Positions 1-9,441 of a stretch of DNA of 64,000 nt are shown here, piece after piece. Within the stretch, counting starts at the first letter, position 1. The number at the start of each line of letters is the position of its first letter. The translations under genes and the position numbers were made by a program. Origin of the DNA: Lepiota brunneoincarnata (lineage: Eukaryota > Basidiomycota > Agaricomycetes > Agaricales > Agaricaceae); contig JAEBUN010000005.1 of the NCBI GenBank assembly GCA_023014365.1, positions 2,046,001 through 2,110,000 on the forward strand, in the 5' to 3' direction. The notes beneath the pieces were generated by a model. The model made no database searches. It worked only from the letters and a program-made list of their open reading frames with translations, and was not told the DNA's origin.

Positions 1-567
1 TCAGACTGGGCATACCTGGAGGATTGGTGCCGTCGGCTGACTGGCAACTTCCAGGACGTCTATGTATTTACGGTGCCCTTGTATCTCCCCAGGAAGGATG
101 TTGATGGCAAGTGGCGTGTGGTAAGTCAATTTCTAAAGGGTTTCTCTAGACTTTGCAACTCACTGAGGCGTATAGACACACGAGGTCATCGGAAATCCGC
201 CGAATGTCTCTGTGCCAACCCATTTCGCCAAGGTAGTGTTGACGTCGAGGCCCTCGTCACCGGCCACTCCCGACAAATTAGAAGTTTCAACGGGAGCTTT
301 TGTTCTTCCAAACGCGGTGATTCCGGATGAGGCTCCCCTGACGGGTTTCGTTGTACCAGGTTTGTAATTACCCCTCGGTTAAGACTTGTCGGACTGATGA
401 ATTCTGTAGTGGAGGCGGTGGAGCGTGCTGCCGGTTTGACACTCTTTTCTGATGAAGTCAAGTCGGGCTCCACGCACATCTGCCAGACGGTAAAGTGCGA
501 AGTCGTCGTACGGAAATTTGACGACGCCCGAAAGAATTTCAAGAAGATTGCAGTACCCAAACCATAG
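1..567 (+). CDS. NUC1: Mitochondrial endonuclease G (NUC1), 3' part only
   Basis: This is the C-terminal part of a DNA/RNA non-specific endonuclease of the NUC1/EndoG family, a mitochondrial nuclease that cuts DNA and RNA and is linked to recombination and programmed death. Three exons can be read: 1-120, 176-359 and 410-567, joined by introns of 55 and 50 bases with GT..AG ends. The translation shows family signatures: the stretch ending FTVPLYLPRKD, then VIGNPPNVSVPTHFAK, then VPVEAVERAAGL, and a tail with CEVVVRKFDDARKNF. The catalytic DRGH motif lies upstream, outside the window, so activity cannot be judged. The stop is TAG at 565-567. The family assignment rests on recognised motifs; the 5' end is cut by the window edge. 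Confidence 0.88.
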
Positions 568-652
568 CTTACATTTGATCACACACAATTCGGTTCAACA
601 CATATCATGGATAGGATTAACGTGAAGTAGGATAAGCAAGGATAAGGCGGAA

Positions 653-1714
653 TCATAAGTCTGAGAGCATGTCCTTCACGTTCTCCCAGTATTCCTTATC
701 TACTTGTTGCCCAACCTCCTGTTTGGTTAGCCATGCAAAGTCTTGGATGCCCTTTGCGGGTCGGACCTGGCCTGCCATAATATGGGCTTTGAAGAAAAAG
801 ATAGCATGCTGTGAGAAAGCTGAGTAAGAGTAATTGTGGGAGGCAAAACATGTAGGGATGCTCACCTCTGGAGCAGTGGGGTCGGACTGGGGAGGTTTAT
901 AAACTCCAATAGGATTCCGGGTCACAATCCAGGTATCCATATGTTCACCGCATTCAGCATGGAGATCCTTTTGAGCAGCCTGGGGGACGTCAGAGTGCTA
1001 CCTAACACCACGGAGAGAGCGTAATGTTCACCTGGTGCAACAGATCATCCTTTTCAACCCCTCCCTGCGGGAACCGCCATTTTTCCTTGCCATTCTCCCT
1101 GGTCTTAAGCAAGAGATATAAATTCCGCTCGCCTACTCGATCGAGACACTTTGTGTCGCCAGACTTATCCGACGGGTGTTCTCTAGGAGCCAGGGACTCA
1201 CCCTCACCCTCTTGCTGAGCCAGTAGCTTGACAGCAGCTCTGTCCGCCTCCGCTTTCTCCGGGTCCTGGTAGTCGTCCAGAGAAAAGGTTGGGCCAAAAG
1301 CGGCCATCTCGCGTTCCTTTTCCTCGAGGCTAAACCGAGTTTCGAGGAGAGAGCCTTGTTTGAAGTAAAAGTCGACAGGGAAAGGCTGGTGGAGGGCGCG
1401 TCGGATGCGGGCTTGGTAGGTGTAGTATGCTTGTTCAAAGGAAGTAGGGGTACGGGTGAGGATGGGGGAACGATTGAGGATGATAGCGGTGGAGAGACGG
1501 GGCTTTGTGGGCTTTTGGGCTGTGATGGGTTGGGAAGGGACTAGGTCGGTGGTGTGAGTCTCTGTTGTGAATGTTCGACATAGCGAACGCTGTGTGACTA
1601 GGCATTTGAGAATGAGTATTTGTGCGAGTAGAATATGAACATACGAGGGGAGAGAACGCGTCGTCTGAACATCCCTCGTTGCGCTGATATTAATTTTCTG
1701 GCAGAAACGCGCAT
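653..1714 (-). CDS. MRPL17: Mitochondrial large-subunit ribosomal protein mL46 (yeast MRPL17)
   Basis: This is a structural protein of the mitochondrial 54S ribosomal subunit with a nudix-like fold. Four exons are supported: 1645-1714, 1032-1597, 866-979 and 653-808. The first encodes a basic presequence beginning MRVSARKLISAQRGMFRRR, as expected for mitochondrial import. I chose this ATG because the longer open frame upstream has no ATG; a 47-base intron (1598-1644) restores the frame. Family hallmarks are the block IILNRSPILTRTPTSFEQAY, the QGSLLETRF motif and the region around WRFPQGGVEKDD. The nudix box is degenerate: the usual REXXEE glutamates are absent, as expected for a non-enzymatic ribosomal member. 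It is head-to-head with the V-ATPase H gene, with 90 bases between start codons. Confidence 0.9.
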
Positions 1715-1736
1715 CCGAATATTTCGTTGCAGTGGT

Positions 1737-1742
1737 CACGTG
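1737..1742. promoter_or_regulatory. CACGTG palindrome in a divergent promoter
   Basis: A perfect CACGTG E-box lies between the start codons of mL46 (1714, minus strand) and V-ATPase subunit H (1805, plus strand). In fungi this core is bound by bHLH factors such as Cbf1 or Pho4-type proteins. Its place in a 90-base shared promoter makes a function plausible, but a six-base site also occurs by chance and no binding is shown here. Confidence 0.35.
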
Positions 1743-1804
1743 GAACCGTGTGACACGCCGTCTGCCCCTCCGTCATCACAGTAAGTAATATCCTCCTATC
1801 CACA

Positions 1805-3662
1805 ATGTCTGTCTCCCTCGTATCCAATCCATCTCTCGATGAGAACTCAACCAAGATACGGAACAAGAACGTTCCATGGGAGGTAGGCGAGGATTTGAAT
1901 TATCTTGAGCAGGAAGACTCATCATGATCTAGGCATACCAACGTGCCGATCTAATCACCCTCGAGGAGCTTTCGCTGATCAAGAAGGTCGACCGCCAGCC
2001 CCGTGCGCGTGTCGAATCCGTTCTGATCTCAGAAGGCAGCGCATATGCACAACTATATCTAAGTCTTCTCAAGAAGGTCAACCGGATTGATACCCAGCAG
2101 TGTCTCCTCGTATGGATCGCCGATGCTTTAACTGGTGGGTGGGATGTATCTGCCGGAGGGCTGTGTGAGTGTTGAATGTGGGGAGCAGACCATGAGGAAC
2201 GCATACCGTTGTTTTTGAGAACAAGCCAAGTTGATCGGGACCTCCCATATCTCCCCCTTCTCAAGTATATCTCTTTGCGCCTCCGGCGTCGTTCTCTTGA
2301 GCTAAAATGTAACAGATCTCTCGACGCACAGGATGATTTAATTCAACTGAAGGCTGCACAGATCCTTACTGTGCTCCTCAGGTGTGTCAATCGCCGCCTC
2401 TGCTTTAGGTTTCCTTAGCTCGGTCGATTTAGTGTCGAAGAATCGGTTGCGTTGGGGCAGCACTTACAACCCTTCCTTCAGGCCCTTTCACAGTTTGTCT
2501 CGGGCTCAACGCCGGGCAAGCGGGATGTTGGCACTCAGTGCCTGGAATGCTTGCTCGCGAGACCACAAGTGCGCCAAGCAGTGTGGGCGAACTCCGGGAT
2601 AGTACCAGGGTACGGCGCTTCATATCTGCCATTCGTAATTTATTGCTCATGAAGCTGGAAAGTTTGTTGGAAATTCTCAAGCAAAACCCTGGGCCACAAA
2701 TGAGCTACCAGGTCGCTTTTTGCTGCTGGCTATTGACCTTTGAACAGAACGTTGCAGAGCAGATTGACAAGTGCGTTCATTTCCCTTTTGCTCAGATTTG
2801 GCTGTAGTATTGATCTCCTGATTATAGAAAGTATGATATTATCCCAGTACTGGTGGAAGTTGCGAAGAGTGCGGTCAAAGAGAAAGTCATCCGTGTCGTT
2901 GTTGCGACTTTCCGGGTTTGCATTTACGTTCCACTCACACTCCCATCGCGCTCACGACGCAAGCATAGAACCTCGTTACCAAGGCACCATCAGCCAACCT
3001 CCCAGCTATGCTTGTAGCCCAATTACTACCATTCGCCAAGAATCCTTTCACAGCGCAAGTGGTCCGACGAAGACATCATTGAGGACGTTCAATTCCTCAA
3101 GGAAGAGCTAACCAATCATTTCCAGAACCTTACGTATGTACAAATTACCCTTCGGTGTTTTGTAGCAACCCTCATTGAAAATCAAAGGACGTACGATGAA
3201 TACATCTCAGAGCTAGCTTCCGGTCACCTATCATGGACACCAGTGCACGAGTCGGATGATTTCTGGAAGGAGAACGCCACTAGGCTGAACGAGAACGACT
3301 ATGAGCAACTCAAGTATGTTCGCAACGAAGTAGCTCCATAATACAAGTGCTAAGTGATCGAATAGAGTGCTGATCAACATCCTCAAGGCGTCGGCTGATC
3401 CCAATATCCTCGCCATTGCGGCATCTGATGTTGGACAGTACGTGAAACACTACGATCGAGGGAAGAAGTGAGTTTTCATCTTTTCTCTCCCTGCCGTCTG
3501 AGGGATGGCTGACATACCGGTGATGATACGGTAGGTTTGTGACGGACTTGGGTGGCAAAGCGCGTGTTATGGAACTGATGTCGCACCCGCACCCTGAAGT
3601 GAGGTATCGAGCACTCATCTCAGGTACAACAGCTTGTGAGCCAGCCCTGGATAGCTGCGTGA
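1805..3662 (+). CDS. VMA13: V-type H+-ATPase V1 subunit H (VMA13), with two apparent one-base frame breaks
   Basis: This is the regulatory subunit H of the vacuolar proton pump. It bridges V1 and Vo and silences ATPase activity when V1 is free. About nine introns split it; the translation starts MSVSLVSNPSLDENSTKIRN, continues through ARVESVLISEGSAYAQLYL and LEILKQNPGPQMSYQVAF, and reaches the conserved C-terminal half with ELASGHLSWTPVHESDDFW and VGQYVKHYDRGKK. The order and length match the HEAT/armadillo-like family. Two places need a one-base frame change without a plausible intron: about 3048-3058 (PFAKNP, then RKWSDEDIIEDVQF in the next frame) and about 3621-3624 (VRYRALIS, then VQQLVSQPW). 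With both corrected, the protein ends at TGA 3660-3662. I read these as sequence errors or mutations in a real gene. It is convergent with TRAPPC13. Confidence 0.88.
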
Positions 3663-3813
3663 ATCCCTTTCGCGCGAGAGTGAAGCAGAGAGCCTAGTCC
3701 TCCGGGTTTATCGAGCTTAACAGTCTGTGACTACTCTGTTTGTTTTTTTTCATTCAATAGTATTCACAGATGGTGCAAGAATGCACAAGCCTAAGATAAA
3801 ACTTGCGAGTTCG

Positions 3814-6182
3814 CTATGATACCCAAATCTCAGCGACAACATCATACTCTCTCACGATCTGTGATTTCCTCTTGTCCCCAGGCCCATTCTTCCTAACTGT
3901 ACCATCGGCGGCAGCAAACGGCCCAGGGCCGGCCTCGAGCTCGTCGACCATGTCCTCGCCGAGGTAGAGTATCCTCACGCCACCGACGCTAGAAAAGCCA
4001 GGGTGGAGAGGGAGGTATACGAGATTAAAGTCGTACGAACCATACCCCTGTGTCTGAGGTTCTGCTGGTTCAGTTGAACTAGACATGCTGGGTGCGGGGG
4101 TGGATGTAGCTGGTGGGGGTGTCGAGGGCGGGTGAGAAGGAATAGTGCGGCTGACAAGAGTCATGGGAGGAAGCGGGAACGACGATGCACCCATGGGTAC
4201 CACCCCTTGATATTCGGAGGAAGGAAGGTTGGGGTGGAGTGGGTATGGAGGAGGGTGAATCACCGTGTCTCCTTCGTCCGACCCGTCCTCCCTCTCACAG
4301 ACTCCTTCGTCACCATAAAAATCGAGCATTTGTCGTGAAGATGCATCCAGCAGCTTTTGGCGTGCGAGGATGTAGTCGAACATCCCCGATGTGGGGGCGT
4401 TGCGGCTTGATGTAGCAGTTGGTGTGGAACGGCCTGAGGAGAGGATGGAGAGTGATGTCCGGGGGCTTGCGGATTCGGGTGCTTGCAGTTGGGAGCGAGA
4501 GTGGGAGCGAGAACGGGACTGAGATTGGAACTGGGACTGTAGCTGGGAACTGTGTGTAAGCGTGGTGGACGATGGGGAGACAATGGCGCGAGAGGTGTTA
4601 TATCCCGTTCCTAGACCTTCATTTATAGCAGTAGCAACCATCGTAGATACACGGAGCGGGTTCAAGGAATTTGGGATGGTAGTGGACAAAGGGAGGATAT
4701 GTTGGATAGCGAAGAGGAGTTTACTTGAAGTAGGGGATAGAGGTTGTAATGTGGAGGGTGAATCTAAGAGTGAAGGACTCATTGACTTTGACAATGGATG
4801 GGAGGGAATCACGAAGAGTTAGATGTGCATTTACGTTGGGCATCGACGGAGCTGTTGGATTTGATTGGTGTGGATGGGGAACGGGGGACTGTGGGCGGCG
4901 AGGGGGTGGTGTATTCGGTCGGGACTGGGTTTGAGAGGTCATGATAGGGGTTGGTGACTGGGGGCGTGAGGGTACGGATGTGGAGCCACGTTTAAGGTAC
5001 GGGGGAACTGCAGATACGCGTTGTGGATGTTGCTGATGGGGTTGGGAAGCGCTAGAGGCTGGAGGCCCTGGGTTGGCGAGGGGCACCCGACGAGTCAACA
5101 TGCTGGTGAGCAGACGTCCCGGCTCGCCATACGAGGATCTCCAGACAATATTCAGTCTGCCTAAAGGGATGATACTCCCCGGTGGAGGAACTACGAGAGG
5201 ACGCAATGCAGAGGTCGAAGTAGGTGAGAGGATGAAAATATACTGGCGGGTATCCTGGGGGTTCATTAAGGACAAGGAATCAGAAAAGATGGACTTAAGA
5301 CCGGAATATTTGTCGGGATCGAAGGAGTTGGGATCTTGGACTTGCCACTCGTCCGTCGGTTCGAATGACATACGTTCGAAATGCATGGTTTCCTGAGTGA
5401 CATTCTGAATGTGTACCTCAAGAAAGATTTTTTCGCGTTCTAAAGGCGTGAGAAGGGCGGTGGGTGATCGTACGGGATGCACCTTGGTTTTAACTGCGAG
5501 TGGGTTGGTGACCTGGAACATGTAGTGAGCTCTCAAGCAATAGATTTAGGAGCATATCGACAGACTATAAACTTGTAAAACTTGCGAAAGGTCTGCAGGC
5601 CAGGGTCTTTGGGATCTTCACTAGCACCAGGTACAGGTCTGATATTCGGTGGTAGGCGATAGGTGACCGCACAAGCAAGGACGTGCTGGCCCAGTTCCTT
5701 GATTTCGTGGCTCACAAGGCTCTCGAGGGTATCTCCTGGCGCAAGTGCCCCCCCTGTTGGCTCTGGAGTTTGGAATAATGGAATTTTCGAGGTAGTAGTC
5801 TGCATCTCGACACGAAGGCGGATCGAGTCGATGGAGAACGGGGCTTCATTGTTGATGCATAAGCAGCTGGAAAAGGTGTGGCCGAGCTGGATAGAGCCAA
5901 AGGAGGAGGGAAGGGTCAGGAGTTCAGAGGCATGTGTGAGGTCGCGAAGGGTCTTTGGATGACCCAGAAGAGGCTCGTTCCCCTGGAGAGAGAGAATGGA
6001 GGCGGAAGCGTGGGCGGAGAAGAAAGGTGAGGAAGAGAAGAATGGCTGCCACGCACTCGCGACTTCCGGACGCTTGGAGAGGAATGAATGTTGAAAATCG
6101 GTTAGCTGGAGAACAAAAAACATACGGAGACTCGCATAACCTTGAGGCTGAGTAGATGTGCTGGGCTGTCGACGACCGCCAT
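3814..6182 (-). CDS. TRAPPC13: TRAPP complex subunit 13 homologue (DUF974)
   Basis: This is a subunit of the TRAPP tethering complexes, which activate Rab GTPases in Golgi and endosomal traffic. The ATG at 6182 gives MAVVDSPAHLLSLKVMRVS, matching the family's N-terminal LLALKVMRL block. An intron then removes an in-frame hydrophobic stretch. Later segments match DUF974: LGHTFSSCLCINNEAPFSID, the FYKF-VTNPLAVKTKV junction across another intron, and IFLEVHIQNVTQETMHFERM. The middle (about 4400-5000) encodes a Ser/Pro/Gln-rich low-complexity insert not expected in animal homologues. The conserved C-terminus resumes at FSSVGGVRILY and ends VVAEIWVS before the stop at 3814-3816. The splice junction near 4690-4740 is less certain than the others. 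Confidence 0.82.
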
Positions 6183-6236
6183 TGTGGTCTGTGGCCAAGC
6201 TACATGTGATCTATGTACAGTATACATGTATCTACT

Positions 6237-9200
6237 CTAGCCCCTTTTGATCAACGCTTTGAGGTCTTTGTTTATCCGCTCTAGCTCATCCACCTTCCGA
6301 CTGGCCTCTCCAAGCCTTCGCATCAGCGTACGTCCCCGCTCGCGGGCTGCCCTCCCTCCCCCTCTCAACCACCTGAGCCACCCGCTGTCTAACTTCTCTA
6401 CCTCTTTCAGCCGTTGCAGCTCTTCTTCACACTTCTGTATCGTGCCTTCCGCAGAGGCAATCTGCTTCTCGTTAAACCCAACCTCTTGCGTCGCTCGGAA
6501 CACTTGATCATTCACCAGTCTCTCAAACACCCATCTATACACTGGTTTACCTGGGCGAATACTTGATGGGCGACCCTCGTGTGTTCCTATTGCGATGAGT
6601 TCCGCGTTTTCCATCCCCCGTAGTGCGCTGTCATCCCCTTTGAACGGATAGTCAAGCAGGATGTCATAGTAGGATACCTATTCAGATATCAGTCCAGTGT
6701 CCCCGACCGGCTTTTTGAAGCAATACACAAACTTCAGATTTGGCCGACAGGGCCTTGACCACCTTCCATGCTTGCTCCCTCGTCCAAGATCTTCCTTTCG
6801 CGTCGTCCAAGTCATCGCCGAATGCACTCTTTCGCAGCTCACCTACGGCCCGTGTGATGATGTCCTCTACCGCCCCTTGAACAGTTTGTCCGTTTCGGAC
6901 TTTGTGTATCAACTGTATCGCTCATTGAGTGCTGGTTTTCATGTATGTAGAACAAAAGCCCTACACTTTCTAGATCGCTTGCACGACCGCCTAGACGCTG
7001 CAAATATTTGACCTCATCTCCTGTAAAGGATACGTTCACACCCGCGTCTCGCAATTTCTGTTTTACAAATGCCAGTGAGCTTGCAGGATCAGCGTCATAT
7101 AGAGCAATAGAATTCAATGGTTTCAATGAAAGCGCTGTCGCTCATCAGTTAAATTGTCCACGAAAGAAGCTTCAGGAAGCTCACCCTTGGACAGTCTCTT
7201 TGCATTCTCCTTATTATCACTGAGTACAACAACATGCGCGACCTGGTTCTCAACCAATGTTCCTGCCCAATTTGCCAAGACAGTAAGTACATCATCCCGA
7301 CTGTTGCCATTAGCGGCAAGGCCCATCCCGCCCATTACTTTCGAGTCAAAATTACGAATGACAACCACCGGCAGTGCGTTGACGGCCTCCGTCTCGGCCG
7401 CCGTCTTCTTCTTCCCCGTCTCCTTGTCTGCTTGCAACTTTGCTTGTTCTCTGTTATGCTGAGACTTCTCGAGTCCAACGTCAGACTCAGCAACAGTATC
7501 GTCTCTATCCCACACCTCATCTCCAACTCCCAGCTCAGATATGATCCCGTTCCCAGAGATGCAGTCCAACCTCCCATCATGCCACGTCCCGTTCTTCACC
7601 TTTTCTCGGCGGCGTTCTTCCTCCTCTGCAGCTTCTTTCGCTTGGACCTCCTTCGTCAATCGTTTTTGGTGGTCATTTCGATGCGAGATGTATACCCTTC
7701 GCAACGCATTCCCGACTACCGTCAGTATTTGTTGCATTTGATCCGGGATTGAGCTGGACATTCCAGCTATGGAGTGTCAGGCTTGACTTTCAGTTAGCTC
7801 TACTCAGTAATGCTCACATTTTTGTCCAATAAGCCCCACAGATGCCAGATCAATCAACGAGTTCATCGAGTTCATGAACTTAAACACAGGCCAATATCCT
7901 GTCTGCGTTGCCAGGTCCCCAACAACCTGTGAATCCGTCGCTGCTTTCAAGAGTTCGCGACAATCAATGATGAGGGTGGTGCGGCCGGAGTCTGAGAGGA
8001 TCTGATTCACCATGGGCGTTTTGCCGCTTCCCTGGGGCCCATGTACGAATGCGATTGTGGTAGGGGTATCCGTGAGATACGCTTTGATGCCAGATTCGGC
8101 ATCATGCCGCTCTTTCCAACCTTCGTCGGTTGAAAGGGCTGCACTTGGTGAAGGTTTTGTGGAAGTGCCGAAGGGGAAGTAGCTGAGGGTGTGATTTTGG
8201 AGCCATTGATAGATAGTGTATTCTGTAGGCCGTGAGTGCTGGAGATGATATGGGTGGGTGAAGACATACTCTGATAGTCAAACCAATCCTCTAGTTTGCC
8301 TTGGACCATAAATGAACGGACTGGATCAAAGATCTGTGAGTGAGTCAGTAGGTGCGCTGCCGCCACATGGTAATGGTGAGTGATTGACCGTGTAAGTAAG
8401 TGTCCCAAGTAGAAATATAATCAAGGGTAGAGTGATCTTGGGATGTGAGCTCATCCAATCTCGGACTGCATGTGCTTGAATGGGCTTCTGATAGTTCAAT
8501 CGGAGAACCGTATCATCAACGTTGAGACCGTGGATGACATTGCGCGCAATTGCAGCCGAGTGGAGGCGGGAGAAGGTTAGGATGGTAGAGCGTGGTGTAC
8601 CTGCCGGTACGGGGACTGGTGCGCCGACGTCATTGATACGACCGAATGGCTGCAGCCGATGAGATGAAGGCAGGGGGGAGAGATAAATGAAAGACACACG
8701 CGTAAAAGTTGGTAGAGTTTTTGCTCGTGAACGTCCGGACCTTCGAAAATAACTTTCAGGACCGGAGAGGCGAAACGGCTAAGATCCTATTTAATTGTAG
8801 AGTCAGCAAGATTGTGCTGCATAAAGAGCTCGCGACCAACTTCTCTCCACGGTGTACCTCTCACAAGCCAGATACAACCTCTATTGAGGCCTATCCAAGA
8901 GGGCAGGGACCCCTGCTCACTGAGTTGGTCTCGAAGGGCTTGTTCAAAAGACTCGGGGGATTCCCCTGGTGTGGGAGTATAGCAAAATTTGACGAAAACA
9001 CCACCATCCTTTGTCTGTGGCTCGAGTGCGAGGACCCGAAAGTTGTGTGTCGTGAGCTTGTTCAGACGCTCGTGGAGATCATTGAGAAGGGTGGGCGAGC
9101 GCAAGCGACCTACATAGTGCCGTAGGCTGGAGGACACAAGGTAAGTTGCTAAGTCATTATGCAACGAGAACACAACACGCACTCCCAGCGTCCAAGCTGG

Positions 9201-9340
9201 ATGGGAAAGACCGAATCGACAAAAAGCCAGCCATGCGCAGCTGGGGCCGGCGATGATAGATCCTGCAGTGATGGTCGTAGCACTGCACTCGTCGAACACG
9301 GTCTACGCAAAGACCTGGCTATGAGTCGTGTTGAGGCCAT
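6237..9340 (-). CDS. YME2: Mitochondrial inner-membrane protein YME2 (mitochondrial escape protein 2)
   Basis: This is a homologue of yeast Yme2/Rna12, an inner-membrane protein that affects mitochondrial DNA escape and nucleoid organisation. The start at 9340 gives MASTRLIARSLRRPCSTSAV, a clear mitochondrial presequence. An RRM-like domain follows (around YGRINDVGAPVPVPAG and the block ending in IARNVIHGLNVDDTVLRLNY). A membrane span lies in KITLPLIIFLLGTLTY. A large P-loop NTPase domain follows, with the Walker A FVHGPQGSGKTPMVNQIL and the later TLIIDCRELL. A charged region and the C-terminal winged-helix-like part follow (RPSSIRPGKPVYRWVFERLV). At least seven introns are needed. It shares a 101-base divergent promoter region with the Hook gene. 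Confidence 0.87.
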
Positions 9341-9441
9341 GCTGAGAGAAGAACCCAGCCGAGATGATTATGACATCACGCAGGCATGGGATTATATAAG
9401 CCAGTCACCTAGGCTGCCAAGTGCTGCTAAGAGTGTGGGCG

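Noticed and set aside
1002..1739. Longer mL46 frame starting at 1739
   Set aside because: The codon at 1739 is GTG, not ATG. A spliced first exon with an ATG at 1714 gives a proper mitochondrial presequence.
3008..3047. A 40-base intron in V-ATPase H that would repair the frame
   Set aside because: It would be shorter than its neighbours and would remove a segment that is present by length in homologues, so a one-base error is the simpler reading.
6060..6135. Reading TRAPPC13 straight through MFFVLQLTDFQHSF without an intron
   Set aside because: Removing a GT..AG intron here joins the family motif LLSLKVMRVS to the next conserved exon in the correct frame.
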